Below are positions 26,918 through 36,091 of a stretch of 64,000 nt of DNA, piece by piece. The DNA comes from Clostridia bacterium (GTDB lineage: Bacteria > Bacillota > Clostridia > TANB77 > CAG-508). The notes below the pieces were generated by a model that was given only the letters and a program-made list of their open reading frames with translations, was not told the DNA's origin and did no database searches. The DNA lies in NCBI GenBank assembly GCA_017437145.1, contig JAFSBT010000003.1, positions 62,001-126,000 of the forward strand, in the 5' to 3' direction. The translations under genes and the position numbers were made by a program. Each line of letters starts with the position of its first letter. Position 1 is the stretch's first letter.

Positions 26918-28171
26918 ATGAAAGTTGCAGTAATAGGTAATGGTGGAAGAGAACATGCCATTATAAAAAAAATAAAAGAAAATTCAAAAGTTTCTAAAAT
27001 ATATGCTATTCCAGGTAATGGTGGACTAAGTAAAGATGCAGAATGTGTAAATATTGGTGCATTAGAAACTGAAAAAATTATAGAATTTGTAAAAAATGAA
27101 AATATTGAATTTGTTGTTGTTGCGCAAGATGACCCACTTGTTAAAGGAACAGTTGATGAACTTGAAAAAATAGGTGTTCCAAGTTTTGGACCCAATAAAG
27201 CTGCAGCAATTATAGAAGGAAGTAAAGTTTTTTCTAAAAATTTAATGAAAAAATACAATATTCCAACTGCTGCATATGAAGTATTTCAAGATAAAGAAAG
27301 TGCTTTAGAATATTTAGAAACAGCACCAATGCCAACAGTTATAAAAGCTGATGGACTTGCTTTAGGAAAAGGTGTTATAATTGCTAATAACAAAGAAGAA
27401 GCCCAAAAAGCTGTTTTAGATATGATGGAAAATAAAGTATTTGGAGAGAGCGGTTCAAATGTTGTAATCGAAGAATTCTTAGAAGGATATGAAGTAACTG
27501 TTTTAGCTTTTACAGATGGAAAAGTTGTAAAACCTATGGTTTCTTCATCAGACCATAAAAGAGCCTTAGATAATGACGAAGGTTTAAATACTGGCGGAAT
27601 GGGAACTATAGCACCAAATCCTTTTTATTCAAAAGAACTTGCTGGTGAATGTATGGAAAAAATATTTATTCCTACTATAAATGCAATGAAAATGGAAAAT
27701 AGAACTTTTAAAGGATGTTTATATTTTGGTTTAATGATTACAAAAAATGGACCAAAAGTAATTGAATATAATTGTAGATTTGGAGATCCTGAAGCACAAG
27801 TTGTCCTACCATTATTAGAAACAGATTTACTTGATATTATGACTGCTATTTACAATGAAAAACTAGAAGAAATTGATGTTAAATTTAAAGAAAAAAGTGC
27901 ATGTTGTGTTATAATGGCATCAGGAGGATATCCGGTAAGTTATGAAAAAGGATATGAAATAACATTACCTGAAAAATTAGATTCTGAAATATTCTTTGCA
28001 GGTACAAAAATAGAAAATGATAAAATTTATACAAATGGTGGAAGAGTTTTAGGAGTAACAGCAATCGGTGACAATTTAAAAGAAGCAATAGAAAACTCTT
28101 ACAAAGATGTAGAAAAAATACATTTTACAAATGTACATTATAGAAAAGATATTGGAAAGAAATACATATAA
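26918..28171 (+). CDS. purD: Phosphoribosylamine-glycine ligase PurD
   Basis: Joins phosphoribosylamine and glycine (GAR synthesis). 417 residues from ATG 26918 (MKVAVIGNGGREHAI), 8 bases after GAAAGG. ATP-grasp marks: TVIKADGLALGKGV, VIEEFLEGYEVTVLAF, SSDHKRALDNDEGLNTGGMG, VIEYNCRFGDPEAQ. C-terminal domain starts ACCVIMASGGYPVSYEKG. Standard length and order for the operon. Confidence 0.97.
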   Translation: MKVAVIGNGGREHAIIKKIKENSKVSKIYAIPGNGGLSKDAECVNIGALETEKIIEFVKNENIEFVVVAQDDPLVKGTVDELEKIGVPSFGPNKAAAIIEGSKVFSKNLMKKYNIPTAAYEVFQDKESALEYLETAPMPTVIKADGLALGKGVIIANNKEEAQKAVLDMMENKVFGESGSNVVIEEFLEGYEVTVLAFTDGKVVKPMVSSSDHKRALDNDEGLNTGGMGTIAPNPFYSKELAGECMEKIFIPTINAMKMENRTFKGCLYFGLMITKNGPKVIEYNCRFGDPEAQVVLPLLETDLLDIMTAIYNEKLEEIDVKFKEKSACCVIMASGGYPVSYEKGYEITLPEKLDSEIFFAGTKIENDKIYTNGGRVLGVTAIGDNLKEAIENSYKDVEKIHFTNVHYRKDIGKKYI

Positions 28172-28187
28172 CAACTACTATTAATCC

Positions 28188-28265
28188 GCTCCATCTTGCT
28201 GTCGGTTGGACATTTTCTTTTCTCGTCTAAAGCACGAAAAGAAAAGTGCAACCGACAAGTGGAGC
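28188..28265. repeat. Palindromic repeat between purD and purL
   Basis: GCTCCATCTTGCTGTCGGTT...CATTTTCTTTTCTCGT and the approximate complement ACGAAAAGAAAAGTGCAACC...GGAGC around TCTAAAGC. About 78 bases; different sequence from the 26.8 kb element. Confidence 0.7.
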
Positions 28266-28316
28266 TACTATGATAAAATTTTAATTAGGTTATTATTAAA
28301 AAATATGGAGGATAAA

Positions 28317-31300
28317 ATGGTTTATAGAATTTATGTTGAGAAAAAAGAAGAATTTGCAAATGAAGCAAAAAGTTTAAAAAATGATATTTTAGAATTTTTA
28401 CAAATATCTAATTTAAAAGATTTAAAAATTCTAAATAGATATGATGTTGAAAATATAGACAAAGAGCTATTTGATTATTGTATTAACACAGTTTTTTCAG
28501 AACCTCAATTAGATATTGCTAAAGAAGAACTTGAAAATGATTGTGATAATATATTTGCAGTTGAATTTTTACCAGGACAATTTGACCAAAGAGCTAATTC
28601 AGCAGCTGAATGTATTCAAATAATTTCAAAACAAGATAAACCTTTAGTTAAAACAGCTAGAGTATACAAGTTATATGGAAATTTAACTAATGAAGAACTT
28701 GATAAAATAAAAAAATATATTATCAACCCTGTTGAATCAAGAGAAGCTTCATTAGAAGAATATGAAACTTTAGTAGCTAATTACGCTATTCCAACAGAAG
28801 TTAAAACTCTAGATGGATTTTGTAACTTAGATGAAGAAGGATTAAAGAATTTTATAAAAGAACAAGGTTTAGCAATGGATTTAGACGATATAAAATTCTG
28901 TAAACAATATTTTATATCTGAAAATAGAGAACCAACTATAACTGAAATAAAAATGATAGATACATATTGGTCTGACCATTGTCGTCATACAACATTTTTA
29001 ACAACTATAGATAATGTTAAATTTGAAGATGAATTATTACAAAAAGCATATGATGAATATATTCAAGTAAGAAAAGATTTAAACAGAACTAAACCAGTTA
29101 ATTTAATGGATATAGCAACTATTGCTACAAGATATTTAAAAAATGAAGGAAAATTAGACAAGTTAGATGAATCAGAAGAAATTAATGCTTGTACTATTAA
29201 AATAGATGTTGAAGTAAAAGGTAAAATTGAAAAATGGTTATTGTTATTTAAAAATGAAACACATAATCATCCAACAGAAATTGAACCTTTTGGTGGAGCT
29301 GCTACATGTATAGGTGGAGCAATTCGTGATCCATTATCAGGTAGAAGTTATGTATATGCTGCAATGCGTATTACAGGTGCTGCTGACCCATTAAAACCTG
29401 TATCTGAAACATTAAAGGGTAAATTACCTCAAAGAAAAATAGTTACAACAGCAGCAGCAGGATATAGTTCTTATGGAAATCAAATAGGATTAACAACTGG
29501 ACAAGTTGAAGAAATATATCATCCTGGATTTGTTGCAAAAAGAATGGAATTAGGTGCTGTAATTGGTGCTGCACCAGCTGAAAATGTTATTAGAGAATGT
29601 CCTGAAAAAGGTGATATAGTAATTTTATTAGGTGGAAGAACAGGAAGAGATGGTTGTGGAGGAGCAACAGGTTCTTCTAAAGCTCATACATTAGAAAGTT
29701 TAGAAAGTTGTGGTGCAGAAGTTCAAAAAGGAAATGCACCTGAAGAAAGAAAGCTACAAAGATTATTTAGAAATCCAGAAGCTTCTAAATTAATTAAAAG
29801 ATGTAATGATTTTGGAGCAGGAGGAGTTTCAGTTGCTATAGGAGAATTAGCAGAAGGATTAGAAATTAACTTAAATGCAGTTCCTAAAAAATATGAAGGA
29901 TTAGACGGAACAGAATTAGCTATAAGTGAATCACAAGAACGTATGGCAGTTGTTGTTGAAGCTAAAGATGTAGAAAGATTTAAAGAACTTGCACAAAGTG
30001 AAAACTTAGAAGCTACAGTTGTTGCAGAAGTTACTGATAAAGCAAGATTAGTAATGAACTGGAATGGAAAAAATATTGTAGATATATCTAGAGAATTTTT
30101 AAATTCCAATGGCGCAGAAAAACATATAAATATAGCTACAAATAAAATAGAAGATTATAATAAAACAACAGGAGAAAATTTTAAAGAAGAATATAAAAAA
30201 TTAGCAGAAGATTTAAATGTATGTTCTCAAAGAGGATTAAGTGAAAGATTTGATTCTACTATTGGTGCAGGAACAGTTCTTATGCCTTTTGGTGGAATTA
30301 AACAAAGAACACCAATTCAAGCAATGGTACATAAAATTTCTATGCCAGAAAAAGATACTAAAACATGTTCTGTAATGGCTTATGGATATAATCCATTTAT
30401 ATCAGAAAAAAGTCCATATCATGGAGCATATTTAGCAGTTGTAGAATCAGTTTCTAAATTAGTTGCTGCTGGAGCAAAATTTGAAGATGTATACTTATCA
30501 TTCCAAGAATTTTTTGAAAAACCATTAAAAGAAGAAAGAAGATGGGGAAAACCATTATCAGCACTATTAGGTGGATTTATGGCTCAAAAGGATTTAAGTA
30601 TTGCTTCAATAGGTGGAAAAGATTCTATGAGTGGAAGCTTTGAAGACATAGATGTTCCACCAACACTTGTATCTTTTGCAGTAACTACAGAAAATATTGA
30701 TAATATAGTATCTCCAGAATTTAAAGAAGCAAATCATAAAGTTGTTTTATTAAAAACAAAATATAATGAAAATAATTTACCAGATGCAGAAGATTTAAAG
30801 AAAAACTTTGACATTGTACATAAATTAGTTGAAGATAAAAAAGTTTCTTCAGTATACACACCAACATATGGAGGAATTGCAGAAGCTGTTCTAAAAATGT
30901 GTATAGGAAATGATATTGGATTTAAATATTCTGATATTGATATGAAAGAAATTTTTGGATACAACTATGGTTCATTTATATTAGAATTAAACTCTGATGA
31001 AAACGTAGGAATTCAAATAGGAGAAACAATTTCTGATTCTGTTATAAAATATGGTGATGACGAAATAAAATTAGAAGAAATTTCTAAAGTTTATGAAGAG
31101 AAATTAGAAAAAATATTCCCATGTAATATAAAACAAGACAATAAAGAATTACCAAGATTTAATTATGAAGCTAAAGAACGTAGAAAATCTAAAATAAAAG
31201 TAGCTAAACCAAAAGTACTTATACCAGTATTTCCAGGTACTAACTGTGAATATGATTCTGCTAAGGCAATTTTAAAAGCAGGTGGAGAACCAGAAATATT

Positions 31301-32003
31301 TGTTATAAAAAATCTAACATCAAAAGATATTTCAGAATCTATAAAAGGATTTGCTAACAAATTAAAAGAATGTCAAATAGTATTTATCCCAGGAGGATTT
31401 TCAGGAGGAGATGAACCAGATGGTTCAGGTAAATTCATAACAGCATTCTTTAGAAATCCAGAAATAAAAGAAGAAGTTACTAATTTATTAGAAAAAAGAG
31501 ATGGTTTAATGTGTGGAATTTGTAATGGTTTCCAAGCATTAATAAAACTAGGACTTGTCCCATATGGTAAAATTCTAGATGTAAATGAAGATATGCCAAC
31601 ACTTACATTTAATACTATAGGAAGACACCAATCAAAATTAGTAAGAACAAGAATAGCATCAAACAAATCTCCTTGGCTTGCAAATACTAATGTTGATGAA
31701 ATATATACAGTTCCAATTTCACATGGAGAAGGTAGATTTATTGCTAGTGAGGAATTAGTAAAAGAACTTGAAAAAAACGGACAAATTGCAACACAATATG
31801 TTGATTTAGAAGGTAACGTAACTAGTGATATTCAATTTAATCCTAATAATTCTGTATGTGCAATAGAAGGAATAACATCTCCAGATGGTAGAGTATTTGG
31901 AAAAATGGGACATTCAGAAAGAATTGGAAATGGACTATATAAAAATGTTGATGGAATGTATGATATAAATATGTTTAAATCTGCAATTGAATATTTTCAA
32001 TAA
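28317..32003 (+). CDS. purL: Phosphoribosylformylglycinamidine synthase, single-chain PurL
   Basis: Converts FGAR to FGAM with glutamine. 1228 residues from ATG 28317, 5 bases after GGAGG. N-terminal PurS-like region, then two AIRS-type halves (YWSDHCRHTTFL, NHPTEIEPFGGAATCIGGAIRDPLSGRSY, GGKDSMSG), then a C-terminal class I glutaminase: VFPGTNCEYDSAKA, PGGFSGGDEPDGSG, CGICNGFQALIKLGL with the nucleophile, and SHGEGRF. This is the long Clostridium-type form, so separate purQ and purS are unnecessary. Last gene of the operon. Confidence 0.96.
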   Translation: MVYRIYVEKKEEFANEAKSLKNDILEFLQISNLKDLKILNRYDVENIDKELFDYCINTVFSEPQLDIAKEELENDCDNIFAVEFLPGQFDQRANSAAECIQIISKQDKPLVKTARVYKLYGNLTNEELDKIKKYIINPVESREASLEEYETLVANYAIPTEVKTLDGFCNLDEEGLKNFIKEQGLAMDLDDIKFCKQYFISENREPTITEIKMIDTYWSDHCRHTTFLTTIDNVKFEDELLQKAYDEYIQVRKDLNRTKPVNLMDIATIATRYLKNEGKLDKLDESEEINACTIKIDVEVKGKIEKWLLLFKNETHNHPTEIEPFGGAATCIGGAIRDPLSGRSYVYAAMRITGAADPLKPVSETLKGKLPQRKIVTTAAAGYSSYGNQIGLTTGQVEEIYHPGFVAKRMELGAVIGAAPAENVIRECPEKGDIVILLGGRTGRDGCGGATGSSKAHTLESLESCGAEVQKGNAPEERKLQRLFRNPEASKLIKRCNDFGAGGVSVAIGELAEGLEINLNAVPKKYEGLDGTELAISESQERMAVVVEAKDVERFKELAQSENLEATVVAEVTDKARLVMNWNGKNIVDISREFLNSNGAEKHINIATNKIEDYNKTTGENFKEEYKKLAEDLNVCSQRGLSERFDSTIGAGTVLMPFGGIKQRTPIQAMVHKISMPEKDTKTCSVMAYGYNPFISEKSPYHGAYLAVVESVSKLVAAGAKFEDVYLSFQEFFEKPLKEERRWGKPLSALLGGFMAQKDLSIASIGGKDSMSGSFEDIDVPPTLVSFAVTTENIDNIVSPEFKEANHKVVLLKTKYNENNLPDAEDLKKNFDIVHKLVEDKKVSSVYTPTYGGIAEAVLKMCIGNDIGFKYSDIDMKEIFGYNYGSFILELNSDENVGIQIGETISDSVIKYGDDEIKLEEISKVYEEKLEKIFPCNIKQDNKELPRFNYEAKERRKSKIKVAKPKVLIPVFPGTNCEYDSAKAILKAGGEPEIFVIKNLTSKDISESIKGFANKLKECQIVFIPGGFSGGDEPDGSGKFITAFFRNPEIKEEVTNLLEKRDGLMCGICNGFQALIKLGLVPYGKILDVNEDMPTLTFNTIGRHQSKLVRTRIASNKSPWLANTNVDEIYTVPISHGEGRFIASEELVKELEKNGQIATQYVDLEGNVTSDIQFNPNNSVCAIEGITSPDGRVFGKMGHSERIGNGLYKNVDGMYDINMFKSAIEYFQ

Positions 32004-32017
32004 ATCAAATAATAATT

Positions 32018-32042
32018 GTAGGGGCGACCATTGGTCGTCCGC
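32018..32042 (+). repeat. GTAGGGG palindromic repeat (copy 8a)
   Basis: GTAGGGGCGACCATTGGTCG then TCCG; same core as copies 4 and 14. It starts 14 bases after the purL stop. Confidence 0.88.
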
Positions 32043-32068
32043 GCTTCAATGAAATGATCATATATGAT

Positions 32069-32092
32069 GTAGGGGCGATGTTTCATCGCCCG
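32069..32092 (+). repeat. GTAGGGG palindromic repeat (copy 8b)
   Basis: GTAGGGGCGATGTTTCATCG then CCCG; different core, same ends, tandem with copy 8a. Confidence 0.85.
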
Positions 32093-32397
32093 CTCTTCAA
32101 ACAATTTGCCCAAACAAATAAATTTTATAAATTCAGCTAAAATATTAATTTTTGAAAATGAAGTACTCATTTATCAAAAATTAATTATTTTAGCTTTTTA
32201 AATTTGGCTGAAAAATCTTCGATTTCCCAGCCAATCGAAATGATACTTATATAAATTTAATTTTATACCCGACAATTAATTGAAACAACCAACCACTAAA
32301 TTCCAAACTCAAAAGTCAAAACCTTCATTTACAATAACTTTTTAAAACTATAGAATATAGTAAAAAAATCGTAAAAAACAGTTGTAAAAATCTGTTT
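32093..32397. other. Non-coding gap between purL and asp23
   Basis: No gene seen. It holds an inverted repeat at 32135-32195 (AGCTAAAATATTAATTTTTG / CAAAAATTAATTATTTTAGCT), a smaller GGCTG...CAGCC hairpin at about 32206-32236, and a copy of the CTAAATTCCAAACTC-type dispersed sequence near 32297. Confidence 0.6.
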
Positions 32398-32443
32398 AAA
32401 TTGATATACTTATGTATGATAATAAGTATATCAATTTTTTTAA
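32398..32443 (+). promoter_or_regulatory. Palindrome overlapping the asp23 promoter region
   Basis: Perfect 15-bp stem AAATTGATATACTTA / TAAGTATATCAATTT followed by TTTT. A TTGTAA (32383) with 17-base spacer puts TATACT inside the left arm. It could be a terminator for upstream transcription or an operator covering the -10 box. Confidence 0.55.
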
Positions 32444-32461
32444 TCTAAGGAGGAAACAAGT

Positions 32462-32926
32462 ATGGAAGAAAACGAAAATAAAATAGAAGAAGTTGAAGAA
32501 ATTAAAACAATAGAGGAAGTAGAAGAAAAATCTTCAAATAATGATGGGATAGAAATAGCAGAAGACGTTGTTTCTGTAATAGCTGGTGTAGCTGTTTCAG
32601 AAGTAAAAGGTGTTTATGGAATGGCAGGAGGATTTGCAGGAGGAATTTCTGAAGTTTTTAGTGGTAAAAAGAATTTATCAAAAGGTATAAAAGTAAATGT
32701 TGAAAATAAAGAAGTTAAAGTTGATGTTAATATAATTGTTGAATATGGAGTAAGAATTCCAGATGTTGCTTTTGAAATACAAAACAGAGTAAAAAAAGCT
32801 ATAGAAGCAATGACAGGATTAAAAGTTTTAGAAACAAATATACATGTTCAAGGTGTTAATACAGACCAAACTCAAGCTAAAGTTGTAAAAGAGCAAGTAG
32901 AAGAATCAAAAGAAGAACAACAATAA
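32462..32926 (+). CDS. Asp23/Gls24 family envelope stress protein
   Basis: 154 residues. An acidic N-terminal tail (EENENKIEEVEEIKTIEEVEE) precedes the Asp23 core: IAEDVVSVIAGVAVSEVKGV, MAGGFAGGISEVF, VKVDVNIIVEYGVRIPDVAFEIQNRVKKAIEAMTGL and VNIHVQGV-like end. These proteins are membrane-tethered through AmaP, encoded next. AAGGAGG ribosome site. First gene of a cluster running through nusB and xseAB. Confidence 0.93.
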   Translation: MEENENKIEEVEEIKTIEEVEEKSSNNDGIEIAEDVVSVIAGVAVSEVKGVYGMAGGFAGGISEVFSGKKNLSKGIKVNVENKEVKVDVNIIVEYGVRIPDVAFEIQNRVKKAIEAMTGLKVLETNIHVQGVNTDQTQAKVVKEQVEESKEEQQ

Positions 32927-32948
32927 TTAAAATTAGAAGGAGAAATAT

Positions 32949-33509
32949 ATGAAAATTTTTGATAAAATAGGATTAGCATTTTTTTCAATAATAGTTTTAC
33001 TAATATCAATATTACTATGTTTGATGATTTTTGGATGGGCAAATATTGAAATGGTTGCGGATATATTAGAAACAATAACATCTGCTGAAAAAATAAAAAA
33101 TATTACTTTAGTGGTTGCAATATTGTTAATTATTTGGGCATTAAAATGTATTTTCTTTAATTCAGAAGCTAAAGAAACAATGCAAAGTAAAGAAGGTATT
33201 TTATTAGAAAATGAAAATGGTAAACTTTTAATTTCTAAAGATACAATTGAAAGTTTAGCAAGAACAGTTGTTAAAAGTTTTGATAGTGCTGAAACTGTGA
33301 TGACAAAAGTTGAAGTTGATGAAGAAAGTAAAGTAAGAGTTTATATTACATTAGCAGTAAATCCAGAAGCTGTTATTAAAGATTTATCTAATAAATTACA
33401 AAAAAATATTAAAGAAGCAGTTAAAAAATCATTAGATTTAGAAGTTACAGAAGTAAATATAAGAATAAAAAATATAGCTGTAAAAAAAGAACCAACAATT
33501 AAAGAATAA
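32949..33509 (+). CDS. amaP: AmaP, membrane anchor of Asp23
   Basis: 186 residues: two N-terminal membrane helices (about 8-30 and 48-70) and a soluble Asp23-like tail with VKVYITLAVNPEAVI-type and DLEVTEVNIRIKNIAV segments. In Staphylococcus AmaP anchors Asp23 at the membrane. Position between asp23 and a DUF2273 gene is the standard Firmicute order. AGAAGGAG before ATG. Confidence 0.88.
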   Translation: MKIFDKIGLAFFSIIVLLISILLCLMIFGWANIEMVADILETITSAEKIKNITLVVAILLIIWALKCIFFNSEAKETMQSKEGILLENENGKLLISKDTIESLARTVVKSFDSAETVMTKVEVDEESKVRVYITLAVNPEAVIKDLSNKLQKNIKEAVKKSLDLEVTEVNIRIKNIAVKKEPTIKE

Positions 33510-33525
33510 AATAAGAGGATATAAA

Positions 33526-33729
33526 ATGAATGATTTTAAAGATTTTTTTATAAAATATAGAGGAGCAATTATAGGTGGAATAGTTTCTATTGTTGCACTA
33601 ATATTAAACTTGCATAAGGTATTACTTGCAATAGCTTTAATAATATTCGGTATACTTATAGGAAACTATATACAACACAATAAAGAATTAGTTAAAGAAA
33701 AATTAAAAAGTTATATAGATAAAATGTAA
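33526..33729 (+). CDS. DUF2273 small membrane protein
   Basis: 67 residues with two hydrophobic helices (RGAIIGGIVSIVALILNL and VLLAIALIIFGILIGNYI) and a basic tail. DUF2273 proteins are constant neighbours of asp23/amaP; their role is unknown. Ribosome site AAGAGGAT. Confidence 0.88.
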   Translation: MNDFKDFFIKYRGAIIGGIVSIVALILNLHKVLLAIALIIFGILIGNYIQHNKELVKEKLKSYIDKM

Positions 33730-33750
33730 GGGTCTTTTATGGAGGAGTAA

Positions 33751-34155
33751 ATGAATAGGTCAAGAATCAGAGAATTAACATTTCAATTATTATTTCAAGG
33801 TGAAATACAAAAAGAAATAAAAGATGAAGATATAAATCTTTTTATAGAAAATAATGATATAAACGATGAAGAAGCTATTAGTTATATTAGGGATGTAACA
33901 AACGGTATTTATGAAAATGAAGAAAAAATAATATCTATAATTGGTAACAATTTAAAAGAACAATGGAACATTGAAAGAATTTCAAAAATAAATTTAGCAT
34001 TACTAAAATTAGCTATATATGAAATTTTATTCAGTGAAACACCTTTTAAAGTTGCAATAAATGAAGCTGTTGAGCTTGCAAAAAAATATGGTGAAGATAC
34101 TTCTGCCATGTTTATAAATGGTGTTCTAGCGAGTGTTGTTAAGGAGAATCTATGA
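33751..34155 (+). CDS. nusB: Transcription antitermination factor NusB
   Basis: 134 residues, all-helical RNA-binding protein acting in rRNA antitermination with Nus[20 protein letters not shown] at the start, [52 protein letters not shown] at the end. Its TGA overlaps the ATG of xseA (ATGA), so translation of xseA is coupled. TATGGAGGAG ribosome site. Confidence 0.95.
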   Translation: MNRSRIRELTFQLLFQGEIQKEIKDEDINLFIENNDINDEEAISYIRDVTNGIYENEEKIISIIGNNLKEQWNIERISKINLALLKLAIYEILFSETPFKVAINEAVELAKKYGEDTSAMFINGVLASVVKENL

Positions 34156-35341
34156 AGCCGGAAGCAATAAGTGTAAGTGAACTTAATAAATATATAAAAG
34201 ATAGAGTAGCAGAAGATGAATATTTGAATTATGTATATGTGAAGGGAGAAATATCTAATTTTAAACATCACTATACAGGTCATATGTATTTTACACTCAA
34301 AGATGAAAATTCTTTAATTAAATGTGTAATGTTTAAAACATCTACAGCTACTTTAAATTTTGTACCAAAAGATGGAATGAAGGTTTTGGTTTTTGGCACA
34401 GTATCAGTTTTTGAAAGAGACCGGTATATATCAAATTTATTGTAAAGCAATGCAAGAAGATGGAATAGGAAGTTTATATAAAGCCTATGAAGAGTTAAAA
34501 GCAAAACTTGAAAAACAAGGACTGTTTGATATTAGTCATAAAAAGAAAATTCCATTTATGCCTAAAATTATAGGAGTATTAACATCTGAAACAGGAGCAG
34601 TAATAAGAGATATTATAAATGTTAGTACAAGAAGAAATCCAAATGTAAATATTAGACTTTATCCAATACCAGTACAAGGTGCAGGTGCTGCAGAGAAAAT
34701 TGTTAAAGCAATAAAGTATATGAATAACAATAAATTAGCCGATGTTCTTATAATTGCTAGAGGTCGGTGGTTCTTTGGAAGATTTATGGCCTTTCAATGA
34801 AGAAATTGTTGCAGAGGCAATATATGAGTCAGAGATTCCAATAATTTCAGCAGTAGGGCATGAAACAGATTTTACAATATCAGATTTCGTTGCAGATTTA
34901 AGAGCGCCAACTCCATCTGCGGCAGCAGAATTAGCAGTAGCTGATATAGAGCAAATTGAAAACAAATTAAATAGTTATAATGAAAGAATGAAGATATCTT
35001 TAAAAAAGAAAGTAGAATATATGAAATTACGATATGAAAAAATAAAGATGTCTAGAGTGTTTAAGGAACCATTATTAAGAATCAATGAAGAATATATTAC
35101 ATTAGACACAAAGATAAAAAGATTAGAAAACATAATAAATAATAAATTAAAGGATGATAAATTAAGATTGGTAGAGAGTGTATCTAAGTTAGAAACATTA
35201 AGTCCTTTAAAAACTTTAATAAGAGGATATTCTATAACTGAAAAAGATAATAAAATTATTAAAAGTGTAAATGATTTAAATACAAATGATATAGTAAACT
35301 TAAATTTTACTGACGGAAAAGTTAATGCACAAATTTTATAG
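34152..35341 (+). CDS. xseA: Exodeoxyribonuclease VII large subunit, readable only with two +1 shifts at CGG
   Basis: Large subunit of ExoVII. Zero frame: [18 protein letters not shown] and the OB domain to SVFERD, then CGG at 34422; skipping C gives [19 protein letters not shown]. The catalytic core continues ([35 protein letters not shown]) to LIIARG, then CGG at 34765; skipping C gives [13 protein letters not shown], the conserved [11 protein letters not shown] motif. It ends [12 protein letters not shown] with 395 residues. Unshifted, it would stop at residue 97. xseB follows one gene later, so function is expected. Confidence 0.93.
34422..34424 (+). other. In-frame CGG / +1 shift site 3
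   Basis: Context AGA-GAC-CGG-TAT. Skipping C gives GGT-ATA-TAT-CAA, the conserved G-[IV]-YQ of XseA. Fourth base is T. Confidence 0.85.
34765..34767 (+). other. In-frame CGG / +1 shift site 4
   Basis: Context AGA-GGT-CGG-TGG. Skipping C gives GGT-GGT-TCT and the conserved RGGGS. Fourth base is T. Confidence 0.85.
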
Positions 35342-35356
35342 TAAAAAGGAGAAGTT

Positions 35357-35851
35357 ATGATAAATAAAGAAAAAACGATTTGGATTATTGCTGTGATTGC
35401 AATAATAATTATTACGACAATTGTAATTTTTATGGTTATAAAGGGAACTAGAACTGTTGAAACGGTAAACTCTAATACTTTACAAAATGAAAATGTAGAG
35501 AATGAAGTTGAAGAAGTTAAAAATGAGATAAATATGATTGAGAATAATGTTTTATTAGAAGAAAATAATGTTAAACAAGAAGATACTACTTCAACAGAAA
35601 CTAAACAAGAACAAACCAGTACAGAAGAAATTACAAGAGAAGAAGTTGAAACAATAAAAAGTAATGATGAAAAAGCTATAGAGATTGCTAAAAAAGATTG
35701 GGGAAAAGATTCTAAAGTTGTTTTTGTTAATGATGGTATGAGTAAATCTACAGGAAGATATATTGTAGCGGTAAGAGATGCAACAACAAGAAACGCAATA
35801 TGCTATTATCACATAGATGTAAATACAGGAGAATTTAAAGTTGAAAATTAA
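35357..35851 (+). CDS. Membrane-anchored protein with PepSY-like C-terminal domain
   Basis: 164 residues: one N-terminal membrane helix (IWIIAVIAIIIITTIVIFMVI), an acidic E/N/T-rich linker (residues about 40-105), and a compact domain EKAIEIAKKDWGKD... to ICYYHIDVNTGEFKVEN resembling PepSY/YPEB-type extracellular domains. It lies between xseA and xseB, an insertion into the usual adjacent pair. Function unknown. Confidence 0.65.
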   Translation: MINKEKTIWIIAVIAIIIITTIVIFMVIKGTRTVETVNSNTLQNENVENEVEEVKNEINMIENNVLLEENNVKQEDTTSTETKQEQTSTEEITREEVETIKSNDEKAIEIAKKDWGKDSKVVFVNDGMSKSTGRYIVAVRDATTRNAICYYHIDVNTGEFKVEN

Positions 35852-35866
35852 TTAAAAGGGGGAAAA

Positions 35867-36088
35867 ATGGAAGAACAAAATTTTGAACAAGTTATGGAAA
35901 TGCTTGAAAAAACAGTAAAAGAGCTGGAAGAAGGTAATTTGGACTTAGAAACATCTATAAAAAAATTTGAAGAAGGTATGACTCTATCTAAGAAGTGTAC
36001 AGATATTTTAAATGAAGCTGAAAAGAAAATAACAATACTTACAACAAAAGAAAATGATGAATTTGAAGAAGAAAATTTTGGAGGTTAA
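35867..36088 (+). CDS. xseB: Exodeoxyribonuclease VII small subunit
   Basis: 73 residues: FEQVMEMLEKTVKELEEGNL, LETSIKKFEEGMTLSKKCTDILNEAEKKI, the coiled-coil signature of XseB. Several small subunits bind one XseA. AAGGGGG ribosome site. The intact partner argues that the frameshifted xseA upstream makes a working protein. Confidence 0.94.
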   Translation: MEEQNFEQVMEMLEKTVKELEEGNLDLETSIKKFEEGMTLSKKCTDILNEAEKKITILTTKENDEFEEENFGG

Positions 36089-36091
36089 ATT

